In this document: positions 1-9,314 of the stretch, one piece after another
Layout of the letters: each line of letters starts with the position of its first letter
Numbering within the stretch: the stretch's first letter is position 1
Source: Archaeoglobus sp. UBA234
GTDB taxonomy: Archaea; Halobacteriota; Archaeoglobi; Archaeoglobales; Archaeoglobaceae
Assembly: GCA_002494625.1 (NCBI GenBank)
Contig: DACH01000003.1
Location: 1-64,000 of the forward strand
Length of the DNA: 64,000 nt
Direction: 5' to 3'
The notes under the pieces: model-generated
What the model was told of the DNA's origin: nothing
Databases searched by the model: none
Seen by the model: only the letters and a program-made list of their open reading frames with translations
Translations under genes and position numbers: made by a program

Positions 1-229
1 AGTCAAGATAGCAAGAGCGGCTGGGGCTCCCAAGGATAAGGGTGCTGGTGTTTATCTGCACAAGAAGAGAGGAGAGGTTGTCAAGGAAGGCGATTCGCTG
101 ATAACGATTTATGCTGAGAAGGAATGGAAACTTGATAATGCGATTGATATTGCTCTTCAGGAGTCTCCTGTTGAGATTACTGGAATGATTCTTGAGAGGT
201 ATCCGTCTTACAGGTTTATCAGGGGGTGA
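1..229 (+). CDS. deoA: AMP phosphorylase / thymidine phosphorylase family, C-terminal end (5' truncated)
   Basis: An open frame enters from the window edge (frame of base 2) and ends at TGA 227-229, giving 75 residues. The text VKIARAAGAPKDKGAGVYL followed by a KKRGEVVKEGD stretch matches the C-terminal alpha/beta domain of the nucleoside phosphorylase family. In archaea this family is mostly AMP phosphorylase, which feeds ribose-1,5-bisphosphate to the type III RuBisCO route of nucleotide salvage. Only the tail is visible, so AMP phosphorylase versus thymidine phosphorylase cannot be decided by motif. The stop is 4 nt before the citrate synthase start, so the two may share a transcript. Confidence 0.8.
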   Translation, partial: VKIARAAGAPKDKGAGVYLHKKRGEVVKEGDSLITIYAEKEWKLDNAIDIALQESPVEITGMILERYPSYRFIRG

Positions 230-233
230 AATT

Positions 234-1352
234 ATGACTGGGCTGGAAGATGTTGTTGCTTGTGAAAGTTCAATCTGTAGGATTACAATAGAGGATGAAA
301 AAGGAGTTCTGGAGTACAGAGGGTATGATATCCATGACCTTGCAAAAAAATCAACCTATGAGGAGGTTGCTTTTCTTCTTCTTTTTGGTGATTTGCCTAC
401 AAAGAGGGAACTTGAGAGTTTCAAGGAGGAACTTGCTCTGAAAAGAGATTTGCCCCCGCAGATTATAGGTTTACTCACTCATTTACCTCCTTTTACACAC
501 CCAATGGTTGTTTTAAGAACTGCCACATCATACTTGGGCTCGATGGATAAGTACATCCACTACAAAAGCCACGAAAAATCAATTGAAAAATCAATCAGCC
601 TGATTGCCAAATTTCCAACGATTGTAGCATACTTCCACAGGATTAGAACTGGTCAGAACTTAGTTCACCCAAGAGAAGACCTCGACCATGCCGCAAACTT
701 CCTTTACATGCTTCATGGCGAAGAGCCAACGGAGACCATGGCTAAATGTCTTGATCTGGACTTTATTCTTCACGCCGAGCATGAGCTGAACGCATCAACC
801 TTTGCTGCAAGAATTGCAGCTTCCACACTTGCAGACATCTATGCAAGCATTGTGGCTGCAACAGGTACCCTCCTTGGACCCCTTCATGGCGGAGCAAGTC
901 AGAAAGTAATTGAGATGCTGAGAGAGATTGCCGTTCCCTGGAGAGCGGAGAGTTATGTGAAGGAGAAGCTTGAGAAGGGAGAGAGGATAATGGGTTTCGG
1001 TCACAGAGTTTACAGGAGTGTTATGGATCCAAGAACGATTGAACTCAAATCCCTTGCAAAGAGACTTGCGGAGGAGAGGAATCCCAAATGGTATGCGATA
1101 AGTGAGGCTGTTGAGGAGGCGGTTTACAAATATAAAGGGCTTTTGCCCAATGTTGATTTCTACTCTGCAAGTGTTTATGCGACGCTCGGAATTCCGGATG
1201 ATCTCTATGTAAACATTTTCGCACTTGGAAGAATATCGGGATGGTGTGCACATGTCATCGAGCAGTACGAGAACAACAGGTTGATAAGGCCAAGAGCTGA
1301 GTATGTTGGGGCTGAAAGAAGAAAATATCTGCCTTTTGATGAGCGAATGTGA
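234..1352 (+). CDS. gltA: Citrate synthase
   Basis: Condenses acetyl-CoA and oxaloacetate to citrate in the cytoplasm. The product is 372 residues, the usual short archaeal/bacterial type I length. Catalytic residues are visible: His about 218 in GPLHGGA, His about 257 in MGFGHRVY and Asp about 308 in NVDFYSA; the ELNAST stretch about 184 is also typical. I chose ATG 234, not an upstream in-frame start at 192, because the longer form would overlap the preceding gene and a GGGGGTGA ribosome site sits just upstream of 234. With Kor and the carboxytransferase elsewhere in the window it fits a biosynthetic partial TCA cycle. A methylcitrate synthase side activity cannot be excluded. Confidence 0.93.
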   Translation: MTGLEDVVACESSICRITIEDEKGVLEYRGYDIHDLAKKSTYEEVAFLLLFGDLPTKRELESFKEELALKRDLPPQIIGLLTHLPPFTHPMVVLRTATSYLGSMDKYIHYKSHEKSIEKSISLIAKFPTIVAYFHRIRTGQNLVHPREDLDHAANFLYMLHGEEPTETMAKCLDLDFILHAEHELNASTFAARIAASTLADIYASIVAATGTLLGPLHGGASQKVIEMLREIAVPWRAESYVKEKLEKGERIMGFGHRVYRSVMDPRTIELKSLAKRLAEERNPKWYAISEAVEEAVYKYKGLLPNVDFYSASVYATLGIPDDLYVNIFALGRISGWCAHVIEQYENNRLIRPRAEYVGAERRKYLPFDERM

Positions 1353-1540
1353 TCCAACTGCCAATAACTGCCAGTTTTTTAAAACAACTTTCAACAGCCT
1401 TTAATTTCAGTCAGTTTGATTTGAATGTGTGCTGGATATCCTTATGAACAGCAATTCTGATTTTATGAAAGCATTTTCCACCAATTTTACTTTAAGTATA
1501 AAATCAAAAATTTTTTCAGATTATTGCAGCATTGAATATC

Positions 1541-2314
1541 ATGAGATTCAGGATTGCTACCTTTAACGTAAACTCGATACGATCAAGGCTCCATATCGTG
1601 ATTCCATGGCTGAGAGAGAATCAAATCGATGTCCTCTGTATGCAGGAGACAAAAGTAGATGATAGAAATTTTCCCGAGGCTGATTTTCATAGAATTGGAT
1701 ACCACATCGTTTTTAGTGGTTCAAAGGGGAGGAATGGTGTTGCAATAGCCTCCCTTCAGGAGCCAAATGAAGTTGCTTCAGGATTTGACTCTGAGCCTGA
1801 GGATAGGGACAGGCTCATAAGGGCAAGATTCGGAGACATGGACATAATCAACACCTATGTCCCCCAAGGATTCAAAATAGACAGCCCGAAATATCAGTAC
1901 AAACTCGAGTGGTTTAACAGGTTGAAAGACTATTTCAAAAGAACAATAAAGATGGACTATACTGTGTGGTGTGGTGACATCAATGTTGCTCCAGAAGATA
2001 AAGACGTTCACAATCCAGAAAGGCTTAAAAATCATGTCTGTTTTCATATAAATGCGAGAAAAGCCTTTGAATCTGTCAAATCTCTCGGATTTGTAGATGT
2101 TTTCAGAATTCACCACCCCGAATCCGGACAATACACTTTTTTCGACTACAGAGTTAGAAACTCGGTTGAGAGGGGACTTGGATGGAGAGTTGACCATATT
2201 CTCGCTACTGAAAAACTTGCAGAAAGATGTGTGGATAGCTACATTGATCTAAAACCCAGATTAATGAAGAAACCCTCCGATCACACACCACTGGTGGCAG
2301 AATTTGATATCTGA
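1541..2314 (+). CDS. xthA: Exodeoxyribonuclease III / AP endonuclease
   Basis: Class II AP endonuclease of the ExoIII/APE1 family (257 residues), acting in base excision repair. Family motifs are in order: ATFNVNSIRSR at the N terminus, the metal-binding Glu in MQETKVDD, the GDINVAPED motif with Asp/Asn in the middle, and RVDHILAT and SDHTPLVAEFD at the C terminus carrying the catalytic Asp-His pair. An in-frame TTG lies 9 nt upstream, but ATG 1541 gives the normal N terminus. A TATA-like TTTAAGTATAAAA stretch lies about 45 nt upstream. The gene stands alone. Confidence 0.92.
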   Translation: MRFRIATFNVNSIRSRLHIVIPWLRENQIDVLCMQETKVDDRNFPEADFHRIGYHIVFSGSKGRNGVAIASLQEPNEVASGFDSEPEDRDRLIRARFGDMDIINTYVPQGFKIDSPKYQYKLEWFNRLKDYFKRTIKMDYTVWCGDINVAPEDKDVHNPERLKNHVCFHINARKAFESVKSLGFVDVFRIHHPESGQYTFFDYRVRNSVERGLGWRVDHILATEKLAERCVDSYIDLKPRLMKKPSDHTPLVAEFDI

Positions 2315-2387
2315 AGCTCATCATCATCTGATGATAACCAGATGAATTTCAGCAACTATTAAATTTATTTCACAAAAAATAGGAGAC

Positions 2388-2537
2388 ATGAAAACCATTA
2401 CTACTCAGCTAATGATCCCTGAAGATGTATTTATAAAGTTAATGGAGATCTCAGGAACGGATAATCCAGAAGAAGCTGTAAATATCGCTGTGGAACACTG
2501 TCTGAAATGTGAAAAGCTGAAGAAGGGCAGATTCTAA
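2388..2537 (+). CDS. Small ribbon-helix-helix-like protein (DUF5371-like)
   Basis: A 49-residue frame with an AGGAGA ribosome site directly before ATG. Translation starts MKTITTQLMIPEDVFIKLME and continues with a second helix (NPEEAVNIAVEHCLKC) ending in a basic KLKKGRF tail. The beta-strand, helix, turn, helix layout resembles small ribbon-helix-helix DNA-binding proteins of the antitoxin type and the archaeal DUF5371 family. No toxin-like partner is adjacent, so calling it an antitoxin is not justified. It has two cysteines near its C terminus. The family call is from memory of sequence style. Confidence 0.6.
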   Translation: MKTITTQLMIPEDVFIKLMEISGTDNPEEAVNIAVEHCLKCEKLKKGRF

Positions 2538-2649
2538 CAGCAAGAATTAAATATTTTTAATTAAATATAATATTAAACTTCCTCTACTTCTATAACCTTT
2601 TTGATATGGGCTCGATTGCTCAGACCATCCTGAGATTAGGAGAGATACA

Positions 2650-3323
2650 ATGCAATTGTTCAGAATTCCCGATGCTCTGGAGTGTAAGATAACAAAGAGG
2701 ATTAACCGATTTGTGGTTGAAATAGAAGTTGAGGGGGGAAGTGAGAGAGCCTACATCAATAATACCGGCAGACTAAGAGAGTTGCTTTTCAAGGGAAACA
2801 GGGGATACTGTATAGAACACAACAAAGAAAAAACAAAGTTCAGGCTTTTTTCAGCAAAAGCTGATGGAGGATTTGCCCTTATAGACACAGCCTTCCAGAT
2901 GAGAGCCTTTGAGCAGAGTGCGGTTAATGGTTTTCTCCCCTGGCTGAAATGTTCCGAGTTCAAGAGAAATGCGAAAGTTGGTATCTCAGTTATAGACTAC
3001 ATTTTCAGTGGGAACTTCTACCTTGAATTGAAGAGTGCTGCCCTGAAAGTCGGAGAGTATGCAATGTATCCGGATTGCCCATCTGAGAGAGGGAGAAAAC
3101 ATATCAGGACACTGATTGAACTTGCTGAAAGTGGAAATAAAGCAGGTATTGTTTTTGTAGCAGGAGTTCCGGGTGTCAGAGCTTTCAAGCCCAACAGAGA
3201 GCCGATGCTGTTATAGCAGACCTCCTTTCAGAAGCCAGCAATCTCGTGCTCAAAGCAATTCAGCTCTCATACAGAAAAGGTTATGTTTTTCTTGAGAATC
3301 CAGATCTCCCTGTTGAGGTTTAA
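2650..3323 (+). pseudogene. sfsA: SfsA (sugar fermentation stimulation protein homolog), frameshifted near 3200
   Basis: The first frame (2650-3216) encodes 188 residues of an SfsA homolog, a DNA/RNA-binding nuclease-like fold: NTGRLRELL, then KTKFRLF, IDTAFQM, KVGISVIDYIF, YLELKSAAL and PDCPSERGRKHI. It ends abruptly after AFKPNRE with residues that do not fit the family. Switching to the -1 frame at about base 3201 continues with ADAVIADLLSEASNLVLKAI and ends in VFLENPDLPVEV at TAA 3321-3323, which is the expected SfsA C terminus and restores the usual length of about 224. So one base is missing, by mutation or sequencing error. A GGAG ribosome site precedes the start. A 188-residue truncated product may still be made. 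Confidence 0.75.
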
Positions 3324-3504
3324 CGGTTAGAGGTTATTCTGCTTGATTCTCTGAACTTCTGATGATCCGGTAAATTCTCTACCCTGCAACTTGAAAGAAC
3401 TCTGCTATTTTTGCTAGTGATTTTCTTTTAAACCACTGCTTCATTATTTCAGCTATGTCTTGTTTGTTAGCTCTCTCGCATTCTGGTTTTGTTCAGGTGT
3501 AGAG

Positions 3505-4653
3505 TTATTTCGAAGTACTATAGCTGTGAATGGCTTTATTTATGATCTCAAAAGTCTTCGTAACATCTTTTACATTCATATAAATTCTGGATATCGGAGG
3601 CAATTTTGAACCATGATAGTATATCATATCTTGGATCATGTCCTCAAGAAGATTTATAGCAAATAGAGCATACCTGGTTTCATTTATTGGGCTTTCTTCT
3701 AAGCTTGACTGGTATGTTCCATCATCTTTTGCATACCCGTCAATTAAGCTAAGAAGTTTTATAACCTTACTTTCGATTTCTTTGAGTTCATTCTCACTTA
3801 ATTTCTCTGTTTTTGAATACAGGAAATCCAGCGAGTACGTCAGTTTAGCAATATCCCTCAGATTTAGATTTTTCTGGATGTAGCTCAGCAAGTATATCAA
3901 CCACAGGTTAAGATTTTCCGGGATCTTTTCCATACGATCCAATATGAAACAGATCTTAAAAAAGCTATCAAGTGATTTGGGAACAATTTTTACGATTTTT
4001 TCTTCATCAACAACTGATTGAAGCAATCTTGATAGTTTCTCTTTCCATATATCTATTAATTCGTGCTGAAAATTAAGTATTCCTACTTTTGCATCTATGT
4101 TCCCTATGATTTCTTTTAGCGATTCATCGTATCCCAAGATCTCATTAAATCTATCTTTTGGAACTCGATAAGCTACTCTACTACCCCACGCTGGGACAGG
4201 GCCGATTTTACCATTTTCAACTATCCACTTTGGTGTCATGAACGCATACTTAAATGAAGGTTTTACAATATATAGAAATAGTCTATCTCCATATGGTACT
4301 CTCTCATTTCCTACTTTTTTAGCAACTTTCGAAATTTTAAAATCATAGAATCTAAGATCCTCTCTTTCTGCATATTGAAACTCTATTAACAAAGTTCTAT
4401 CTCCAATTTTAGCGATAAAATCGGGCTCTCTCGTAATTCCTCCATTTCTCAGAAACCACAGGAACCTATCACCACCATATTTCTCAACAGTAAGCTCAGA
4501 CATCTTGAAATACTCCCTTAACTTGTTTTCCAGCCACTCCTTTATTTCCAGTTCTGCAATAGCCTTCTTTTTCATGTCCTTTCTGTATTCCAAATATGTT
4601 CTCGCTTTTATATCACTGGACTGTGCATAAACTGTTTTAGCGTCTCTCTTCAA
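3505..4653 (-). CDS. Type II restriction endonuclease, PD-(D/E)XK-like
   Basis: A 382-residue protein directly downstream of a DNA methyltransferase on the same strand, with 3 nt between them, so it is most likely the cognate nuclease. A PD-(D/E)XK-type core is visible at residues about 75-95: EPDFIAKIGDRTLLIEFQYA, where PD, then E-x-Q replaces the usual E-x-K. The rest is helical, with no recognised domain. The start is TTG at 4653, with GAGG and GGTGA upstream; the next Met is 26 residues in. I do not recognise the cleavage specificity. Base composition looks more AT-rich than the flanks, which fits horizontal transfer. Confidence 0.65.
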   Translation of the reverse strand: MKRDAKTVYAQSSDIKARTYLEYRKDMKKKAIAELEIKEWLENKLREYFKMSELTVEKYGGDRFLWFLRNGGITREPDFIAKIGDRTLLIEFQYAEREDLRFYDFKISKVAKKVGNERVPYGDRLFLYIVKPSFKYAFMTPKWIVENGKIGPVPAWGSRVAYRVPKDRFNEILGYDESLKEIIGNIDAKVGILNFQHELIDIWKEKLSRLLQSVVDEEKIVKIVPKSLDSFFKICFILDRMEKIPENLNLWLIYLLSYIQKNLNLRDIAKLTYSLDFLYSKTEKLSENELKEIESKVIKLLSLIDGYAKDDGTYQSSLEESPINETRYALFAINLLEDMIQDMIYYHGSKLPPISRIYMNVKDVTKTFEIINKAIHSYSTSK

Positions 4654-4656
4654 GCT

Positions 4657-5706
4657 TCACCACTCCTCGAACAGCTTTGGCTGGTAATTTTTAATTCTGA
4701 TGATCGCCTCCATAGCAATTTCCGGATTGATCTCGTATCCAATCCCATTTCTTCCAAGGTCTCTCGCAACAACAAGTGTTGTTCCAGAACCCAGAAATGG
4801 ATCTAAAACTGTTTCACCAACATAGCTGTAAGCTTTGATTAATCGATACGGTAGCTCATACGGAAATGGAGCGGGATGATCCCTGTTATCACCACTACCT
4901 TCTGGCTTCATAACCCAGACATCGCTCTTTTTGATTGAAATCCAGAATTCCTTATCCAACTTCGACTGCTCCTTTTGCTCTTTCGTCAGGTGTTCATATT
5001 TTTTGTAACCTTTTGGTGCGGGTTTTTCGAACTCTAAAATGAATTCATGTGCATAATTTATTAAAATATTACCAGGATAGGGGTATGTTCCAAAATGTGC
5101 TCTCACAGAATTCGTTTTATGCCAGATAATCTCCCTCCTGAAGATGAAGCCAATCTCCTCACATAGGTCTATCGTCTTGCCCACAATATTCAAACTCCTG
5201 AATCCATCCTTAGTCCTAACCGGAAGGTTCATAATGTTTATGAAGGCTTTTCTTCCCGGCTGCAAAACCCTGAAAACCTCTTTCCAGACTTTCCCTATCT
5301 CTTCAAGCCAAACATTGAAATCGTGGATGTCTCCAAGGTCTCCCTCGATCGGATTTTTTGAATACATTTTAGCGTTGAAATATGGTGGAGATGTGATCAT
5401 TAAATGAATGGAGTTATCTGGAATTTCGCTCATTTCCTTAGAATTTTTTACATAGACTTTCTGGATTGTTCTGTTTACTTCTATTGTGTTTTCACAATCG
5501 ATTGTTGGTTGATAGCATGACTTAATGTTGATTTTTGACTCTAAGTTTCTGATATCTGATAGCTTGAACCTGTACTGTCCACTTGCTGATTTAAAGGCTC
5601 TGAGAGTCCCTTTTTCCACCAGATCGTGAACATCCTTTACTGTAAGTCCAAGATACTTTGCAACCTCCACTGCCGACAGGTAATTTCTATTTTTGTAGTC
5701 GTCCAT
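4657..5706 (-). CDS. DNA methyltransferase (N4-cytosine/N6-adenine, beta class) with N-terminal HTH
   Basis: SAM-dependent DNA methyltransferase of 349 residues. Motif order is TSPPY (catalytic motif IV, about residue 108) first and DPFLGSGTT (motif I, SAM binding, about 310) last, which defines the beta class; TSPPY is more common in N4-cytosine enzymes. Residues about 8-55 (YLSAVEVAKYLGLTVKDV and a QYRF motif) form a MerR/excisionase-type helix-turn-helix. This is an unusual N-terminal addition that may help target recognition or autoregulate the operon. I prefer ATG 5706 with GGAG upstream over the GTG 9 nt earlier. The gene precedes the restriction enzyme in a two-gene operon. Confidence 0.85.
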   Translation of the reverse strand: MDDYKNRNYLSAVEVAKYLGLTVKDVHDLVEKGTLRAFKSASGQYRFKLSDIRNLESKINIKSCYQPTIDCENTIEVNRTIQKVYVKNSKEMSEIPDNSIHLMITSPPYFNAKMYSKNPIEGDLGDIHDFNVWLEEIGKVWKEVFRVLQPGRKAFINIMNLPVRTKDGFRSLNIVGKTIDLCEEIGFIFRREIIWHKTNSVRAHFGTYPYPGNILINYAHEFILEFEKPAPKGYKKYEHLTKEQKEQSKLDKEFWISIKKSDVWVMKPEGSGDNRDHPAPFPYELPYRLIKAYSYVGETVLDPFLGSGTTLVVARDLGRNGIGYEINPEIAMEAIIRIKNYQPKLFEEW

Positions 5707-5857
5707 AATCTCCACTCTCAGTCTGTTCAGGTTTATCCTTTTTTAATACTTAACCATTCTCCGAATTCAATTTTAAGGGACTGTCAAGATGATCTACTGT
5801 GTAAGAATATTAAAAGACTTCGCAGCCATGTAAGGAATATGACTGGTGCTAACCAAA

Positions 5858-5868
5858 AAGTTATATCC
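5858..5868 (+). promoter_or_regulatory. TATA box of metG; leaderless start
   Basis: CCAAAAAG followed by TTATAT resembles an archaeal BRE/TATA pair. Its centre is about 28 nt before the metG ATG and no ribosome site lies between, so the mRNA is probably leaderless. Confidence 0.55.
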
Positions 5869-5890
5869 CCACCAATTAAATCCATCAGCC

Positions 5891-7936
5891 ATGAAGCTCA
5901 TCACCTGTGGTTTGCCCTATGCCAATGGTAAGGCTCATATCGGACATTTAAGAACATATGTGCCTGCCGATGTTTATGTGCGCTATTTAAGATTGTTCGG
6001 AGAAGATGCAATCTTTGTCTGTGGAAGTGACTGCCATGGAACACCGATAGTTGTCAACGCAGAAAAAGAGGGTTTAAAGCCCAAAGAACTTGTTGATATA
6101 TACCATGAGCACTTCCAGAGAGTTTTCAGTGAAATTGATATAGAGTTTGACTACTTCGGCAGAACGGATGCTGAATACCACCATGAAAGAACTCAAGACA
6201 TTGTGAAAAAACTTCTGGAAAACGGATACATTTACCCAAAAGAGATTGAACTTGCTTATTGCCCGAGCTGTGAACGCTTTCTTCCCGATAGATATGTCGA
6301 GGGCGTCTGCCCATATTGCAGTGCTATTGCTAGGGGTGATGAGTGTGACCAAGGGTGTGGGAGACATCTTGAACCGGGAGAGATTCTTGATCCGAGATGC
6401 AAGATTTGCGGTGCAAAGGCAGTCTACAAAAAGCAAAAACATTATTTCTTCAGGCTGACCGAGTTCAGAGATTTTCTCCTTGAATATCTGGATAATCTGA
6501 AGGGAACTGAGAACGCGTTGAACTATGCGAGACAGTGGGTTTCGAAGGAATTGAAAGATTGGTGCATCACGAGAAACCTTGAGTGGGGTGTCAGGTTTCC
6601 CGGAGAGGACCTCGTGGTATATGTGTGGGTGGATGCACCCATTGGATACATATCCTTCACAGAGAGAGCGTGCGAAAAAAGAGGTCTGGACTGGGAAAGA
6701 ATATGGAGAGCTGAAAAAAAGGAGAGTGAAATTGTACATTTCATTGGTCTTGATATAGTCTATCACCACTGCATTTTCTGGCCTGCAATGCTGAAGGGTT
6801 CAAATTACTCGCTTCCCGATGGTGTAGTTGCCAGCGGGATGGTTAAGGTTGAAGGGAAAACTTTCTCCAAGACAAGAGGATATGTGGTATGGTTAGAGGA
6901 TGACTATCTTGCCTCAGGACTGAACACAGACTTTCTCAGATACTATCTTGTAAACTACACATCCCACCAGAAGGATCTCAACTTCTCCTGGGAAGTCTTT
7001 GGAGAAAAAGTCAACAACGAGCTGATAGCAAACCTTGGAAATTTCCTCTACAGAGTCACATATTTTGCTTGGAAGAACTTTAAAGATGGAGGGGAGGCAA
7101 AAATCAGAGCGAATATTGATGAGGATGCTCTGAGGGTTATTGAAGAGACCGTGAAGAAGATAAGGGACGCAATCGAGAACTGGGAATTTAAGATCGCAAG
7201 TGATGCTTTTATGGAGCTTTCCAGCTTTGGAAACAATTATTTCCAGAGTCATAAACCCTGGGAACTGATAAAAAGTGATATAGAAGCTGCAATACAGGTT
7301 GTCTCAACCTGCCTGCATATTGCAAAGGCTCTGGTAATTCTTTCATTTCCAGTTCTACCAAAAACGATGAGGAGATTCTCAAGGATTTTTGGTTTTGAAA
7401 TAGAAAACTCTAAGGTTGAAGACGTTCTCTCCATCAATGATTTTGTTATTAAAAAGCCTGAAATTCCTTTCCAGAAAATAGAAGAAGAGAAGATCGCAGA
7501 GCTTGAAGAGATGATGCTTGAAAGGATAAGAAGAGCCTCTAAAATGGAAGAGGGTATTTTAAATGAGGGGGAAGAAGATATCAAGACAGGTGATAAAATG
7601 TCTGAGAAGGAAGATTTGATCTCATTTGAGGAATTTAAAAGATTTGACCTTAGAATAGGAAAAGTACTGAGAGCTGAAAAAATCGAGAAAAGCAAAAAGC
7701 TGATGAGACTTGAAATAGACATCGGAGATGAGGTAAGACAGGTGGTCGCCGGCATTGCAGAGGATTATACTCCGGAAGACGTTGTGGGTAGGCTCCTTCC
7801 AGTTCTTGTTAACATGAAGCCTGCAAAGCTCATGGGAGTTGAGAGCAAAGGTATGATTCTTGCAGCTGATGTTGGAGGAAAACCTGTCCTGCTCTCCCCT
7901 GACAGAGATGTGGAGCCAGGGAGTAAAATCAGATGA
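5891..7936 (+). CDS. metG: Methionyl-tRNA synthetase with fused C-terminal tRNA-binding domain
   Basis: Charges tRNA-Met; 681 residues. HIGH at residues 16-19 and a KFSKS-type loop (KTFSKTRG) near 325 mark the class I catalytic core. Between them are two zinc knuckles with CPSC...CPYC and CDQGC...CKIC pairs. The anticodon-binding helical domain follows. Residues about 580-681 (FKRFDLRIGKVLRAEKIEKS) form an EMAP-II/Trbp111 OB fold fused in the same chain; many archaea encode this domain separately. I chose ATG 5891 because the upstream GTG 5846 would add 15 residues absent from the family and because a TATA box sits 28 nt before 5891. Confidence 0.95.
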   Translation: MKLITCGLPYANGKAHIGHLRTYVPADVYVRYLRLFGEDAIFVCGSDCHGTPIVVNAEKEGLKPKELVDIYHEHFQRVFSEIDIEFDYFGRTDAEYHHERTQDIVKKLLENGYIYPKEIELAYCPSCERFLPDRYVEGVCPYCSAIARGDECDQGCGRHLEPGEILDPRCKICGAKAVYKKQKHYFFRLTEFRDFLLEYLDNLKGTENALNYARQWVSKELKDWCITRNLEWGVRFPGEDLVVYVWVDAPIGYISFTERACEKRGLDWERIWRAEKKESEIVHFIGLDIVYHHCIFWPAMLKGSNYSLPDGVVASGMVKVEGKTFSKTRGYVVWLEDDYLASGLNTDFLRYYLVNYTSHQKDLNFSWEVFGEKVNNELIANLGNFLYRVTYFAWKNFKDGGEAKIRANIDEDALRVIEETVKKIRDAIENWEFKIASDAFMELSSFGNNYFQSHKPWELIKSDIEAAIQVVSTCLHIAKALVILSFPVLPKTMRRFSRIFGFEIENSKVEDVLSINDFVIKKPEIPFQKIEEEKIAELEEMMLERIRRASKMEEGILNEGEEDIKTGDKMSEKEDLISFEEFKRFDLRIGKVLRAEKIEKSKKLMRLEIDIGDEVRQVVAGIAEDYTPEDVVGRLLPVLVNMKPAKLMGVESKGMILAADVGGKPVLLSPDRDVEPGSKIR

Positions 7937-7969
7937 GAAACTGGAGAGTAAAATTATAAATGAGTAAAT

Positions 7970-9154
7970 ATGGATCCATCACTTGCCCTCTTTATTTCAA
8001 TTGCAGTCATACTCATACTCATACGCTTCATAAATATCAGCCTTTCAATTTTAGCTGGAGCCTTCATCCTCGGCTTTCTATCAACTGGTTTTGAATCTCT
8101 GAACCAGATTCTGATAGCTGTTACATCACTGGAGACTCTAAAGATAGTCGCAATTGTGGTTCTTGCCTTTACACTGGGATACTCGATGGAGTACTTCGGG
8201 CTCCTCCAATCACTGACAGATTCAATTTCATCGATGACAGGTATGCTCAGCCTCATGCTTATTCCATTAATAGTTGGCCTTCTACCAATGCCAGGAGGGG
8301 CATTGATTTCTGCAGTAATGCTTGCAAACCTCATCAGGGATTTCGGAGTCGGCCCGGAAAGAGCAACCTACATCAACTACTGGTTCAGACATCTATGGGT
8401 CACAGTCTGGCCTCTTTACCCCAATATCATTGTCGGAACTGCTGTTGTTGAGTCGTCTTATACAGAAGTTTTTCTTTCAACCTACCCCATTGCCCTGATT
8501 TCGATTATCTCAGGGCTTATCTTCACACATCTTACAGGTGGAATGAGTGCGAGAATCAGGATCAGCATTAAAGATCTGAGAAGCATGATTTCCTCCTTTT
8601 ACCCGGTTATTCTGGTGGCTTTTATGGCTCTAACACTAAAAATTGACCTTTTTTTAACTCTTATTTTGTCGCTGGGAATACTTTTCCTCCACAAAAGGAT
8701 TAAAATAGGTGACATAAAACCAATATTCAAAAAAACAATTGATTTCAACATAATTATCTTAGTATTCGCCGTTATGATCTACAAGGAATTGATTGAGTAT
8801 ACTTCCTCAGCGGAGATTTTTTTCACACACCTCCAGGAATTGAGTTTACCTCCATCCCTTGCATCTTTCATCCTTTCCTTTGTGATTGGTTTTTCCACAG
8901 GAGTTGAGATAAGCTACACATCAATAGCTCTTCCATTGCTCACAGGCTTCACAGGCACAGGAGATGTTATCCACAAGAATCTCATGCTTGTTTTTGGTGC
9001 AGGCTACTTGGGCGTTATGTTATCCCCACTTCACCTTTGTTTAGTTTTCAGTGCTGATTATTACAAAGCGAACCTTTACAGAGTATATAAGATCTTAGCT
9101 CCCACAGGCGTGCTCTTTGCTGTTCTGCTCATTCTTCTTTTCCTTCTGATCTGA
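7970..9154 (+). CDS. DUF401 family integral membrane protein (putative transporter)
   Basis: A 394-residue, strongly hydrophobic protein with about 10-12 predicted membrane spans. It matches the DUF401/TIGR00529 family, named from Archaeoglobus and placed in the ion-transporter superfamily. Typical sequence is the PMPGGALISA loop near residue 107, then YINYWFRHLWVTVWPLYP, and near the C terminus GFSTGVEISYTS and GVMLSPLHLCL, a repeat of the same half-transporter layout. The substrate is unknown. It begins 33 nt after metG, possibly on the same transcript, but no clear ribosome site is seen before ATG 7970. Confidence 0.8.
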   Translation: MDPSLALFISIAVILILIRFINISLSILAGAFILGFLSTGFESLNQILIAVTSLETLKIVAIVVLAFTLGYSMEYFGLLQSLTDSISSMTGMLSLMLIPLIVGLLPMPGGALISAVMLANLIRDFGVGPERATYINYWFRHLWVTVWPLYPNIIVGTAVVESSYTEVFLSTYPIALISIISGLIFTHLTGGMSARIRISIKDLRSMISSFYPVILVAFMALTLKIDLFLTLILSLGILFLHKRIKIGDIKPIFKKTIDFNIIILVFAVMIYKELIEYTSSAEIFFTHLQELSLPPSLASFILSFVIGFSTGVEISYTSIALPLLTGFTGTGDVIHKNLMLVFGAGYLGVMLSPLHLCLVFSADYYKANLYRVYKILAPTGVLFAVLLILLFLLI

Positions 9155-9314
9155 GAATCTGAGAGAGTCATACTCAGAATTTGACACATGTTCTGCAGTC
9201 AGAAGAGCCTCTGGCATCCATCTTCTCACCAAGTACCAGATTTATATTTTACCAAACTTTCTGCCTTTTCAAACAATCAAAAATATTTTTATGTCCCCAT
9301 GTAACCTGTTTCAC

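Noticed and set aside
795..1394. Long minus-strand ORF opposite citrate synthase
   Set aside because: It lies wholly antisense to a clear enzyme gene, is rich in Ser/Leu/Cys and has no family resemblance; an open frame by chance.
2319..2331. Palindrome ATCATC-T-GATGAT after xthA
   Set aside because: A 1-nt loop cannot form a hairpin, there is no T-tract, and it may come from chance repeats of GAT/ATC.
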